In this document: positions 10,002-23,100 of the stretch, piece after piece | How the letters are laid out: each line of letters opens with the position of its first letter | Numbering within the stretch: position 1 is the first letter of the stretch | From: Toxoplasma gondii ME49 | Lineage: Eukaryota; Apicomplexa; Conoidasida; Eucoccidiorida; Sarcocystidae | DNA: 64,000 bases | Assembly (NCBI RefSeq): GCF_000006565.2 | Contig: NC_031479.1 | Location: forward strand, 1,798,001 to 1,862,000 | Reading direction: 5' to 3' | Notes under the pieces: generated by a model | Told to the model about the DNA's origin: nothing | Database searches by the model: none | Seen by the model: only the letters and a program-made list of their open reading frames with translations | Position numbers and translations under genes: made by a program

Positions 10002-13000
10002 GTGCATTCGCCTTCAGTGGAAATGGAGGGTGCGGCGGGTACCCCGTGCATCGATGGGTCGGAAGAAGTCTCTGAGAAGGAATGGGAAGATGATGAAACC
10101 GGACGTCATTCCAGTGGAACTGGAACCTGCTTCACAACCAGCAGCCACACTGGAGGAAACGGGGCGAGAGCTGACGAGGCACTTGACGGTCGAGTTGACA
10201 TGGGATGCAGGGAACTCAAACGGCGACCTCGATTGAAAAGAATGAAACTGCAGTTCTACAAAACCAAAATGTGAGCAGTCCGCAGTTTTCATGTGCCGAA
10301 GCAGGGAGTTAGCGTACCCGCAGTTTTCATGTGCCGAAGCAGGGAGTTAGCGTACATTGAATAACAGGCTTCACTCAGGCATCATATGAGCAAGCCAATC
10401 CTAAATTCATGCCAACAACTGAATGTCTTGTCGCCGGTACTGTTTCAGTGCAAAGCTATGCAACAGAGTTTCCTGGGTTAATGCGCCATCGGCACACCCT
10501 GTTTGTTTTTAGAAGAAAATCATTTTGTTACTGCGTCCCCTGTGGCTGACGCAGGTGCCCGTGGATGGCGCAGGGTAGATGTCTACGCGGGTTGAGTTGC
10601 CAGTACGCACATTCGGAATGCGAGTTGAGTCCGCTGCCGAACCTGTTGAAGACCCGCATGTGCGAAATGCTCACGCTTGTAAGTTACACAAGCAAAGTTC
10701 GTACACGCGAGAGGCCACAAAAACGGAAGATTCTACTGGTTTTGTGGACGGTGTGCAGACCGGGGGAACATACGAGAGTCACGAGAGGTGATGGGATGCG
10801 TATCTAATATCGAGTACGGACCACATGGCGGCCCATCGAAAAAATGTCTTGCTTGAGGAGGAATCACTGGATTTTTGCCTGTTTCTACTTGGTGCGATAT
10901 CGGTGTCTTCCACAGACGGGAAGCTGCCCACGACTTGCAAGCGAATGCAAGTTTGCCCACACAGCCGAAGAACTTCGATCTACTGAGTGAGGTTCCGCCC
11001 TTTGGCACCGCGTAGCGGAACAGCTGATTTCCGTGGGGAAAGCCTTGGTGACTGACATTTTAGGCATGCTACAAGTACCGACATATGCGTGCCTCTCGAG
11101 TAATGGAACAACGTTAAAGGTCGAAAGTAGTAGCCCAGCTTGTAGTAAATACTTACGAGGAAAGCACGTAAATATGTAGACGAGCTCACGCAGTACGATG
11201 GTACTTATTAAACCTGCATTCTACAATAGGCGCATCGGACGTGAAGTACGTCGAGGCGGAAATTGGGAGGGCTCAAACTCGCGGTAGCAAGCACGCCAAT
11301 CACTAGGTTTTGATAAATGGACGTGCAGTTGCACGTTGTTGTTGTGTTTTCAGATTTTTCGCTCGGAGCAAGATGTGTCCACTGTTCCTTTCCGGCCGGT
11401 GCACGGCGAATGAGAAGTGCCGGTATGCTCATAGTGCGCAGGAGTTACGGAAGGCATCTGTGGCGTCGGCGCTGTTCTTGCAGAAGCACCCCTCCCGGCA
11501 ACTTCAGACAAATACGGGCGTTGTTGGGAAGGGAATGGGAAATCTGGTGTGCGTTACCGGCACGCACGACACGATGCTGGTGAAGAAAAAAGAAGAAAAT
11601 GTCAGTGAGTCGGGGGTCAGCGTACCTCCGAGCAGCTCGACGTCAGCAAGAGACTTTTTGTCGGGAGACGCACATCCGAAGCTGACACTTCGATATTCGT
11701 CCGGTAAACAAGAGATACCACCGCCACGTTTTTCTCGCCGGCCATACAATGGTGTGCCGCTGCAGCGGCGTCTCATGCCCTCGGTGTTTCTGTGTGCGTC
11801 TTCGGGTGGGGATTCCTTGCGACGGCTTTCGTGCTCAGAGCTCGGTGGCGGTTCTCAATCGCTGCCTGCAAGTCCCAAAGAGTGCGCCACTCAGGGTACG
11901 CCGGGATCGATGTCCGGAGGTGGAGGACAAGTTCACGGAGTCGCTCGTTTCTATCCCGTCCCGCAACCGCCCCCGCCTGAGCTCCGGGTTGCGTTGTTTC
12001 AGACGGCGACTGGATCCGGTTCTTCCCCATCGAAGAAGTGTGACCAGAAGCCACAGGTGAATTCGGGGGTTCACAGCCAAGAAGACGGAGCGCGTTCGCA
12101 TATTGGAGATCGTCTGCCCAAGTATCAGGACCGAAGGGGGCGCAAAGGGTCCGTATGGTCTCTGTCAGGTAGAGGTACATCTTGCAGTAGTTCGCGAACA
12201 AGTGTCTCGTCATTGGGTTTATCCAAAGAAGGTTTCAGAAGCCAGATGGAGACCTTGGCGCCGCATGCGGAAGGTCACGGATACCAGCGACGCACGTGGG
12301 ACAGGCAAGACGGACCATCGAAGATCTCGGAAGTGGCGATGCCTGTAAGAAGCGAGGGGTCGTTCAGTGAAACGAGCGCAGACACTGCTGGCTCGGAGCT
12401 GCAGTCGGACATGACAGTGGATGCCCTGGGAACAAAGAACGGAAGTGCAGGTTCGCAGGCAGGAAGCGACGAGAGGCAGGAGGAGCAGGCGCCTTCGCCT
12501 GCGTCGAGCTGGGCAACCAGGTTACCAGCCTCAGAGGGACGGAACTTCGAATCTACAGACCTTCTGGCATGTGCGTCGCATACAACCGGACTAAAAAGCG
12601 AAATGCCTCGGAGCGAAGGGGAGGCCCTTCCAGGGTCGACGAAATCGAACCAGGAGCAGGATTCAGCTAGCAGTCGGCAGGAAGACGAGCGAGCGCACCA
12701 AACAGCCCTTGCGGATGGGGTGACATCGCAACGGCAGTGGCGTTCTTTCAGTGCTCGCAGTCGGAATAGGGGTGCCAGTACGCCATCCTCGCAACTTCCA
12801 TGGCTGGCGCAAGAAAAGTCTCGACGACCTCATGGGTTGAATAGCGAAGGACGTGCTCCCGTGGCGCCGATTCGACGACCAGCGCAGGGCGAACACACAG
12901 GTCCCTGTAGACCTACAGCAGGTTTCCCCACCCATGGGACGAAACGGAATTCGAGCAGTTCGCGCATTGCAGCCGGCGCCAATGCACAGAACAACGTGCG

Positions 13001-13673
13001 GCAGCTTCATCAACGCTCCGTTCTCAGCGCTTTCGTGCGGCCGGTCTTCTCGAGCCTCGCCGAGCTTCCAGCGCGGCAGGGGCCGGCTTGGAACTTCGTC
13101 CACACCGGAGGGTATGCAGCGGCTTCCACACCCACCACGTGGCCGTTTTCATACGAGGGCATTCCGAGCACGCAGCTTTATCCGTGCGAACAGAGCGTGC
13201 CGTCTTTCCCGTATGTGCCTGACAGCCGGCTGGCGTCTCCGGACTCGTGCATGTCTCGGACAAGTTTCAGCCCACAAAGCAGCGGCAGCACAGTTGCCAC
13301 GCCGCACGGAATGCCGTCAGCACCGTACCCCTCTGCGGGTGGATCTCTTTTGATGACATGTCAAAACCGCGTGGGCAATGGCGAGGTGGCGGAGCAACGG
13401 CTGGCACAACCATCTGTGCAGACAGAGTCCACTTTACGCCCAGCAAGTCGAGTGATACTCTACGGCTCTCCAGTAGACCAAGCTGCATGCTACGCGGGAA
13501 ACTGTGGAGTGGAAGCAGCGTTCAGCGCCGAGATCGACAGGCAACGGCAGCTGCTGTTTTTGCCCCAATCGACTCTCGGGCAGTCAATGCAGCCTTTGCA
13601 TCCAGAAGTACTTCTTCCGAAGCTGTCAGCAGAGGTTCTGAAGGCCTCAGAACCCGATCGGTACGAAGACTAG
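10002..13673 (+). CDS. CCCH zinc-finger protein with three tandem fingers
   Basis: Probable RNA-binding protein. Exons 10002-10270, 10555-10678, 10916-10986 and 11354-13673 join in frame to give 927 residues. Finger 1 is C91-x7-C99-x5-C105-x3-H109 and starts exon 2, preceded by the family lead-in FYKTKMC. Finger 2 is C126-x8-C135-x6-C142-x3-H146 and is split across exons 2 and 3. Finger 3 is C163-x7-C171-x5-C177-x3-H181 in exon 4. Each finger ends (Y/F)AH followed by a similar S/TAxEL tail, as if the fingers arose by duplication. Residues after about 190 are low-complexity, Ser/Gly/Gln-rich and without a recognised domain. An alternative in-frame start is M8 at 10023. CCCH proteins of this type bind mRNA and regulate decay or translation; the target here is unknown. 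Confidence 0.9.
10280..10355. repeat. Perfect 38-bp tandem duplication in intron 1 of the CCCH gene
   Basis: Positions 10280-10317 are repeated exactly at 10318-10355. The unit contains TTTTCATGTGCCGAAGCAGG. Exact identity suggests a recent duplication. It begins 9 bp after the splice donor at 10271. Confidence 0.95.
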
Positions 13674-16202
13674 CAAGCTAGGGAACGGCCGCGGCGGCTA
13701 GGAGCCGGCCATACACCCAGGAGCTGCTTCTGAAACTTTAGGGACCTTAGATCCTTGGCATGTCTGTCACGTTGGTGACACGACAGTGTGTATTTGATGC
13801 GCTCGGGACTGAACCACGAAGCGCATGCAATCTGATGTGTTGAGAGGTGCTATGAGAAAGCGTCGAAACCCGTGAAACAGGAAACGTGGAAAAGGTATGC
13901 GCCCTTTGGCGATGTTGCCGAAATCCGATTTTTTACGTTGCGCCCACTCGGGTTTGCAATCCTGCAGGCCAGGGGAACCGTGAATGCTTCGTACAAGCGA
14001 TCTGGATACCCTGAAACACGAAGAATAAAGTTGGAGTGATGTGTTATGAATCGTACAAACTGTGACTGCCTTAGGATCGTAATGACTGTGTTCCACCTCA
14101 TGCGTCAGGGCCCACCGACTGAGACCGTCTGACAACCGTTCCTACGCATCCCACGGTTTCATACCCCTACAGTCAGCTAGCGTGTCGTTGCACACTCCTG
14201 AATCCAGGTCTCTTGCTTCGACACGAGTGTAACGCTCACATGGCGATGACGCTTTGCTCAGTACCGGCGTAAGCCTTTGCTGTCGACCTAAGAAAAAGTC
14301 AGAATTGGTAGGGATTGCGCAGCACAGAGCAGGTCATACTTTTGCAAATTTTTTACGAGATTACGACCCTGGCTAGTAGCAACAGCTTTGGAATATCTTA
14401 GGAAACCAGGGGGCACTTGGTGCGAAACATGTAGACCGGGTAAACCATCGATGTAGAGGTAGGGGACTTGAAGTCTACGTAGTAGGTCAATTATCATGGT
14501 GCAACTTGCTACCGGCTTGGGTCTACGGCAGGACTACAGCTCTTGGCTGTCTGTATCTCATGAATGGCGCTATGCGCAGTGTGCTACGTTGTAGAAAATG
14601 GCGACGGAAGTCTCTGGGAAAAATGAGAGTCTCACCTAGACGCCAGGAGGAGACTGTGAACGGCGTCTGTGTACAATGCAGGGGAAATGACTTCATGGTG
14701 ATTTCCGAGGAAAAACCAACCATGGTGTTGACAGAAACCGCGTCAACGCCGAAAGATTCCATCAACTGACTAAGTGGTATTTTGATAGTCGAAAGATGCC
14801 AAAAAGTGTAGAGGTTTGCCATTTGAGAATGGGCTGTACCAAGCTGATTGCTTCATTCAAGGACAACGAGTAAAAACAGCGCGGTAGAACACGCTTGCAG
14901 TTAAACTCGAAGACAACCTAACCGTGGTGTGTAACTGCCGTTATATTTGCAAAGCTCTCCTTTACGAGACTTCAGACGCATGCAAGCCCAGCTGGGCTAA
15001 GCGACAGACTTTCCCTTGCGTTTCTGCCACCTTTCCAGTGCTCTTTTCTGGCCTCTTTTTCGTCGTAAGATACTTTCAGCTGATGTTTCAGGAAAGGTGA
15101 CCGTTCTCCGAGACACGCGTCTCTACCATCTTTCGACTTTACTCAGAAACCTCTCGCGCACGTCGTGAAGAAACGGAACTCGCCTTTCAGCCCTAAAACA
15201 ACGAAATACTTTCCAAGAGCCCTCTTCTTTTCGAAGCGGCGATCTCAACGCGCATTGCCCCTTCCGTTTTGGTACGCCGAGAAGGAAAGCAGCGTGTTTC
15301 TGACTTTCTGCTGGAGCCCGCTTCTCCGTGTTCGCGGCACACACACAGGGAGACATGCCTGTCCGAACCTCGAGTTCTGTGTTTTTAGGAACTGCAGTTC
15401 CTGCCGCGTAGTCTTTTCTGTTTCTGGCACTCACAGAGTTTTTCTTTCCTGTATGTCACCGGAGAAATGCACAACTTTCGGTGTCTAGGACTGCTTCGTT
15501 TTCGTGCCGTAGTTGGCAAACTGGGGAAAGCGAGGTAAACGGTGACTAGTAGCGTGATCGTTGACGACTCACTTTTTTATCAGTCCTGGAAGGTGTGAAA
15601 AAAAGAAATGCGCGTGTTTGCGAGTTCTGAGTACTCGTCTCTCGCGGCCGCGATCATGAGCTTCTTGCCAGTGAGCCATCGAGAATGTCCGCGATTGTTT
15701 AAACTGGCCGTGTCTGAATCTCAGTTCATCCTGTGGTTTCCGTTTCGCACGCACACTGGCTTCTGAACTCCAATCCATTACACGCATCTCTCTAGCGCGT
15801 AGATATACTGCAGAAACAAGTTGCATTTGCTAGCGAAGCCATCGAGTTAGAGAAGCAGCAGCAGGACGGAAACCTAGGACGATTCAGGCGGCAACGACTT
15901 CTTTGTGTGTGCTCGCGGATCGGAAGAACATTTTGAATCTTTTTGAAATCGTGTTTTCCAGGACCATTGTGCAGCTTCCAGTTGATTGGAGCTCAAACGT
16001 TTGCGCTCCTCGCACGTCTTTTCTCTGACCTACTCAGGGCCATGCATGTCTCTTTCTTGACGTTTCACTCTGACTTGTACATTCCGTGACAGTGTCCCTG
16101 TCAACGCCAACATCGACGAGCCTTGCGAGCGCGCGATATTTCCAACGTGACTCTGCTACCGTCTATCCATCTACATCCATCTATCCCTTTCTCTCTCTAC
16201 AA

Positions 16203-16237
<35 letters not shown>

Positions 16238-16525
16238 CTTATACGCAGGTTTGGAAATGCATGCATATTATGGATGCTTGCGTGTGTTGTAGTTTTGAGT
16301 CGCCTTTTTCTATCGAATCTACGAGTGTGGCGCAGCTAGCAGAAGCGTCGGAGACCTATCGTCTTCATGTTTTTCTCCGGCTGCGTGCTTCAGGTTTCAG
16401 AGCATTCTCTACAAGCTGCACTGCCTCTCCGGGTCCGCTGTGAACGCTTCGCTTGTCCGACGGAAGGAAATCACTTTGAAAGGTTTGCTTCAGTCTTCTC
16501 GATTTGCCTTCTTACGCCAGACAAC
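13674..16525. other. 2.85-kb intergenic region upstream of UFM1
   Basis: No supported gene on either strand. The left part (to about 15 kb) is plain sequence without microsatellites. The right part has pyrimidine-rich blocks and a TA run at 16205-16236, and probably includes the UFM1 promoter and 5' UTR. Confidence 0.5.
16205..16236. repeat. TA microsatellite
   Basis: An uninterrupted TA dinucleotide run about 290 bp upstream of the UFM1 start codon. Confidence 0.9.
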
Positions 16526-17176
16526 ATGGCAGACAAGGCGTAAGCGTCTCTGCTTCCATCCGAGAAAAATACTGTCCCTCGCAAGCAGTCGCTGCTGCCC
16601 GCTTGGACTTTCCGTAGAAGCAGATGTGCGTGGACCTCTCGGAATCTTCGACGCGGTGTGACGAGGACTGGGGACTCCAAGCGCCGTTTTCGTCGCTCCG
16701 CAACTCCATCTGTGTGCAGCTTAGGAGACTCATGAAGCCTTGCAGTTTCTCCCTGCGACTTCTGCTTCCGCGTTCGCTTCATTTGTGACGCCATTCGTCT
16801 TCTCGCTCTCTATCTTCAGGGGAAAAGTCTCGTTTAAAATCACCCTCGCCTCGGACTCCAAGCAGCCTTTCAAGGTGCTCTCCGTCCCCGATGCCACACC
16901 GTTCTCTGCAGTCATCAAATTCGCCGCAGAAGAGGTCGGTCGATTTCCGTCGCAAACGAACTCCTGAACATCGAGTAACTCTGCATGCACTTCTCGGCCA
17001 AACCACACAGAACTGTGCGCTTGCATTCACAAATCTTTCCACACATGCCTCTCTCCATCCGCACTACATGTATATATATTTATATATATTCATATTATAC
17101 ATATATAGATTATATATATATATATATATACTATATATATATATATATTATATGGATGTATAGGTATATACATACG

Positions 17177-17208
<32 letters not shown>

Positions 17209-17718
17209 TGTGTGATTGACTATTGAGTTCGGTCCGCGTTCAGGTCGTAAATCAGACGTCAAATTTTAAAAGAGACGCACATGCAGACCAGGAGGCGTAC
17301 TGCCTGGGCCCAGAGACCTGGCTGGCTGTGCTGAGAGAACTTCAGGAAGTTTCTGCGTGTCGCGCCTCAAATCTTGCCACGAAAACTCGCCGTTCTCGTA
17401 TGATCCATTCTGGAGCTCATTGGTCTCACCTCTCAACGTGACTTCTTCTCTATTTTCCTTTCTCGCGTTCTTCTGCCTCCTTCTTTCCCCCTTCTTTTTC
17501 TTCTTCTTCTTCTTCTCTTTCCTCTTCCGTTTTCGCTGACAGCTGTTCCGGTCTGCTCTGCTTCCGTGCAGTTTAAAGTGAGCGCGGCGACTTGTGCGTG
17601 CATCACGAATGACGGCGTCGGCATTAACCCTCAGCAGGCGGCTGGAGTTATTTTTCTCAAGCACGGCGGCGACTTGAAGCTGATTCCTCGCGACCGTGTC
17701 GGCGCTTCTCTCCCTTGA
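16526..17718 (+). CDS. UFM1: Ubiquitin-fold modifier 1 (UFM1) precursor
   Basis: Ubiquitin-like protein conjugated to target lysines, in other eukaryotes chiefly ER-bound ribosomes, through UBA5, UFC1 and UFL1. Exons are 16526-16539, 16820-16934 and 17572-17718. The splice junctions match in phase and give 91 residues. [44 protein letters not shown]-like IFLKHG and IPRDRVG follow the family along its whole length. The first coding exon supplies only MADK and two bases of the next codon. Conjugation needs a C-terminal glycine; the invariant Val-Gly is present but is followed by ASLP before the stop. So the product is a precursor needing a UfSP-type protease, with a longer tail than the two residues (SC) of human UFM1. 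The start was chosen because it joins in phase and gives the normal family length. Confidence 0.95.
17069..17205. repeat. Imperfect TA microsatellite in UFM1 intron 2
   Basis: Several TA runs separated by short variants fill the middle of the intron between exons 2 and 3 of UFM1. Confidence 0.9.
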
Positions 17719-19045
17719 AAATCCCCTCGGATGACAGCGACGCACCTGAGAGTGCAACCAGTCTACAAACTGGACCCCTCAGGCGCTTCTCCCTTGTGTC
17801 TCGCGTGACTGGAAAGCCTCTGCTTCTCTGTGTCTCCCTTCTCGCTGTTCTCTCAGCTGCGGCTAGTGTTCTCCAGTCTCCTCGCCTTCTTAAACGCAGG
17901 CAGGCTCTCTTTGGCATGCATGCAGACAGCAGGGAAGTCGACGGCGCGTTCTCTACCGTTTCACTTTCATTTGCCTTTCTGGATCGGTTTTGTGGTGAGA
18001 CGCGACGCAACGTCTTTGCGTTCGCACTAAGCTTTTGTGGGTGATCGCTCTCAATTTGAATGCACTGCCTTCTTCTCGACACACCACCGCTGGCTACATA
18101 CAACTCGCGTCCTGGATCGTTCACAGAATCCTTCGACGCAGAGGCTGTCCACCTCTGACATTTTGCGACTCTCCAAGGGTACACGTATTTACACGGACAG
18201 CACGCGTCTTCTTTGCCCGTAGGAATGAGACATAGAACTAGACCAACATCATGCAGACAGCGTCCAGAAGAGACCAGAAACGACACAGAAAAAGGAGAAA
18301 TGCAGCGATTCTACATATTTAGATCCATAAAAGTACATATATATATGCATGAATATATGTAGATATGCATATATATATATACATATATGTATAGGATAGG
18401 AGTACGTGGACGCGTTTTTCCAGGGAGGGAAGCAGCTACAGGAGAGAAGAAGGAAGCAAAGAAGCGAGAGTGAATGTGGCGAGTATGGGGAAAAGAGGAA
18501 GCTCAGAAGATGCTGAGGAAAAAGTCGTGCAGTGTGTTGGAATTTCAGGACCTCGCCTGACTCCACCGGATTCCGACAACGGAAAACGAGTTCTTTTCAG
18601 CGTTTCGGCACTTTGGATTTTCACTCTTTCTTCGCTGCTTCACTCATCTGTTAGGCGACGCGACTGGCGCGGCTGTCGAAAGTGTGACGAGACAAAAGAA
18701 AATCGACTCAGCTCGTCAAAAATCCACCCTTCACGAATTCCACATTCCAAGAAGAACCGCTCCGTCGCGGACGCGTTTGTTGAGTGTGTATACACCCGGT
18801 CGTCTCGGCCTCTTCACATGCGTGAGGGTCCATACACTTCGTGGAGGCAAGGCTCAAAAGGGCCGCCGAAATTCGTTTTTTGAGCCTAAGATTTGGACCT
18901 CCCTCACAACGAGCACCTGTTTGTTTTTCGCTCGGTGTCGCCGGCAAACTGGGTGCATCGCTCGCCTCGTCTGCGACCTACGAAAGGTCTCTCCTAGCTG
19001 TTTGTACACTCGGAGTCTCCCCGGATCCGCAGCGTTCTTGGTTTC
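17719..19045. other. Convergent intergenic region between UFM1 and the large minus-strand gene
   Basis: Both flanking genes end here, so it should hold two 3' UTRs and two polyadenylation sites. A short TA-rich stretch lies around 18340-18390. No further gene was recognised. Confidence 0.5.
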
Positions 19046-19281
19046 TCAACTGCGGGACTCCCCAGCTCGCAGACAGTCGAGGACGAAAGCCACTTGAGCT
19101 TTGCCGCCCCCAGCGTCCTCTGCATTCAACGCCGCAATCACAGCCCTGGACGCACACCCACGACACACAATTTGTTCTTTCTCGAAACCGCATTCAAAAG
19201 TATACAAATATATCATATATACAACATATACCCACACATATACTTGTATATACATGTAAAAATAAATATATGTAAGTAAAC

Positions 19282-19346
<65 letters not shown>

Positions 19347-20107
19347 GTTGGGGATGCACACGGAATGGCAATATATATTTCCAGAAATTCAGAAGAAAGG
19401 GTAGGATCTTTTCTCTCTACCATCGCGATGTCGATTGACTCCCAGAAGTGTATGTACACTGCGCGCGATTCTCTGTTCACGCATGGAGGTGCAAGCTTGA
19501 CTTTTCACAGGTCCTCTCGACTTCTTTCCAGGTCTTACTCTCCCGTCGACCAGACAACGTGGAGCGCGTGCTGAACAAAGGCTTCTTCGGCCTTCTTGGT
19601 GTCGCCATCGCTTTCCGCTTGTGAGTTGGATCTCTCCTGGAGCCTCTTCTCAGTCTCTTTCGTCGGCTTCTGTGGGCATTCTCTCCACGAGGAACTGCGT
19701 CCAGCGGCAGTGAAGCGCGATAGCAACGCGAGGCAAGCGCAGACCGATCGACGAGGCTCCTGACAGAGAACAGGAGAGAAAGAGACACTGTGCGGTCGAG
19801 TCGATCAAAGACGCGGGGAAGCGCCCAAGTCTCTGCAAATCGAGGTCAACACATCAAGAAACTGCAGCCGCTCGAAAGACAAGCACAACCGAACCACTCC
19901 TCCCCAAAAAGGTCTGCCGACACTGTGGAGCGTTCAAGACACCAAATGTCAATTGACAGCAACGCCGAAACAAAATACTCTTTAAAAACGAGAATATTCA
20001 TAAAACTGAATGTGCTTGTATACATACATAAATATATAAAACAAATATAAATATAAAGGCCCTTCTTGTCCGTCTGTTTCTCTTTCTCCACACACACATA
20101 TATATAC

Positions 20108-20139
<32 letters not shown>

Positions 20140-23100
20140 ATATATATATATATATGTATATCTAGAGGTGTCAGCGTATGAAATGGAAAGGGGGAAGTTG
20201 GGGCTACGCAAAAAGACAGTGGAGAAAAAAAATGGGGAAGGAGCACAAGGCGAGAGCACAGAGAAAGAGATGAAGCATGCGTTAACGACGAGAAGACGCA
20301 CAAAGCGAGTCAGAATTCAGGCGGAAGATAACCAGCGAATCGCGCGCAATTCGAGAGTCCGCACACACCTGCATGATTTCTTCGACTACCGCGACGAAGA
20401 CTTCGAACGAGAAGCGCCTCCAGAGAGGGCAAACCGTTGCGTTCCTCGCACTGCCATTCTCGCTGTTTCCCTTCCCTGGAAACGCTCTGCTCTCTCCGTC
20501 GTGTTTTCTCCCTAGCGTCCTCTCTTCTTCTATCTCTTCTGCTGCTGCCTCTCCTCGTGGTTCTTCCTTCGCTTTCGCAGGAGAGGCGGAGGCAGAGTCC
20601 TGGATCTCTGAGAGAAGTCGGCGTTCACACAGAGATCCCAAAACACGCACGGAGCTCGCGGAAACGCAAGACTGTCTCAAGGTCGAAACTTCCCGCGCTC
20701 TTGGGAGGAGGCCCAGACCTCGAATTCGGCCGTCGACTTGGTTTCCAAAAAAGCAATTCTCCCACCCTCCGACAACGCAGTCGATCATCTCAGCCTACGA
20801 CTGGTTCTGCCTGCTTTGAAACTGCTGCGAAAAAACCAGTACCTATCTTTCACATATATATATATATATATACATATACAGAGGTACAGGGAAATATACG
20901 CTCACATCTATATTTTTGCATACACGTGCTTCTAGATATGAACATATGGGGTATATATACATACGTAAAACATCAAGGAATAGCGTAACACTGTAGACAT
21001 ATATTTACATATACACAGAAGCATGTCTACACGAACAGATACATAGATCTCGTCAGATACATAGAACAGCCACTTGTGTGCAGAGCGGCTGCGTAGCCGT
21101 ATGTTGATGAACACGATCGCCTCGGGTCGGTTCCTGCGAGTCTCGGCGCTTTTTCTTGGCTTCAGAGCTGAGTGTGCAAAGGCGCAAGAACGGCGAGCGG
21201 AGCAGTGGGGCGAGTAACGAGAAAAAACGCGACGACAGAATCAAAGAGACGCACGAGCAAACGAAACTCACCGCAGGGGGTCTGCCCTTGACACTCGCAA
21301 GCAGCCTCTCCAGCGTCTTCAGCCAGTCTGGCAGGCCGGCGAGAGGCGTCTCTCGCAGCGACGAAAGACGTAGGTGAAGAAGGAAAAGAAAGAGACGAGG
21401 AGCTAGAGGAAGATGTGAAAGATGAAGACGTTCCCCCAAGAGGCGGCAGACTCAGAGGGAAAGCGTTGAGAAGGCGAGCCGAGGAGGCGAGGAAGGAGAG
21501 CTCTCGGAGAAGAACAACAAGAGGCTCGATTCTGAAGGAGAAGAAGACAAAGTCGAAAGTCGGAAAGTCTCCGCCAGCGAGGAAACAAAAGGACGGAGGA
21601 CCGAGAGGGAGAAACAGCTACAGCAGAAAAGGTGGAGGAGGCAAAGTGACAGAAGGCACTGGGAAGAAGAGCTTTCCAGCCTCAGGGATTTGAATCGCCG
21701 GACACAAACTGGAAAAAAACGACCAAGCCTTTTGCGAAAACGTATTTCGATAAAAACGAACCTCGCCGTGTAGGACTGCGAGAGGAAGTCGAGAAGACCA
21801 TGCGAGAGACTGGCGAGGCCTCTGCCCCACTTGACTGTCGCGACACTGGCGAATCTGAAGCAATGGCAGACGCACGCAGCTTCCGGATGGTTTTCATGAG
21901 TATTCCAGAGAAACTGAAGCTCTTGCAAAGGCAACTGTATCGACATTCGCGCTGCCCTTCCACCTCGCTCCGCAGACGCCCTTTCTTCTCGCGTCCAAAA
22001 CGAGGGGGGCATCCGAAACGGTCTCTCCGGCGTCTCTTCCTGCTCGAAGCAAGAGTCATCGCACCTGCGACAGAGCTCCAGAGAGACTGTAGACTCAGAC
22101 GTCAGCCGCGGACGACTTCTTCAGTTGCTGGCGCGAACACTGCCACTGTGTTCTCTCGTGCTCTACAAGATCGCGCAAAGCCTGTCGCTCATGCGGGTCG
22201 AGAGCGATGCAACCACCCCAAAACAGCCTTTCCCCGCGCCCATGTCAAGGTTGATTCGAAGAAGATCTGCGACTCTCGACTGTCCTCTCTGTGGGCCTCC
22301 TTCACTTACACAAACAGGCAGAAGAAGAGAAACCAGGCGGGAAGGAAACCGTCTGAAAACGTATCTGTCTCTGCGTTTTCAGTTCTCGTCGCGGCGGCCT
22401 CGCCTCCAGCGCGTCTAGACGAAGCGCCGGGAGAAAGCTGTGTGGAGCGCGAGTCTGCAGTCGGTTTCGCGCCCTGGAGGTCGCTCTCCCTTTCCAGTTC
22501 TCTCACCCTCTCGCTGGACAGCAACGAAGCGAAAGCCGGCGAGAGGAAGGAGGCGAAAAATGTCGCGAAACGAACGGGGTCGGCGCTGGTCACCTGGCGC
22601 AAGAAAAACGAGCACAAATCGGTTGAATCAGTTGCGGTGGACCGAGAAAACGCATGAATCTGCAGATGAAAACATCTGTCACTACACGTACACAGCGATC
22701 TACATAACCAAGATTTCTATGGCGAGAGAAATACAGTATCCCACATAACCATATACATATATATATATATATAAACGTATGTATGATTGTATGTAGGGAT
22801 GTGGAGAAGATGCGATGTGCCGTTGGAGTGTGCATCCACCTCAGTTTGTGTCTGAAATGGCGAGGGAGTATGTTTGTGCTGATTTTTCAACTTCCTCGCG
22901 GCCTGCACTCTTTTTCCTTTTTTCCGTACACGACATCCGGCAACCTGAGCGCGCAAAAACGTGGAAAGGAAATCGTCTACACAGACTCGTTCCTACGCGC
23001 TCGTTCCTGTTTCACTGTTTCGATGCTGCCAAGCTCTCTGCATACGGAGTCCCTGCAGAGAGGCGAAGCGACGTTTCTGCGACTCTGCATGCGATCGGCA

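Noticed and set aside
21800..22657. 285-codon plus-strand frame
   Set aside because: It lies opposite the minus-strand exon at 22593-22310, which joins in phase with its upstream neighbour; the plus frame has no motif.
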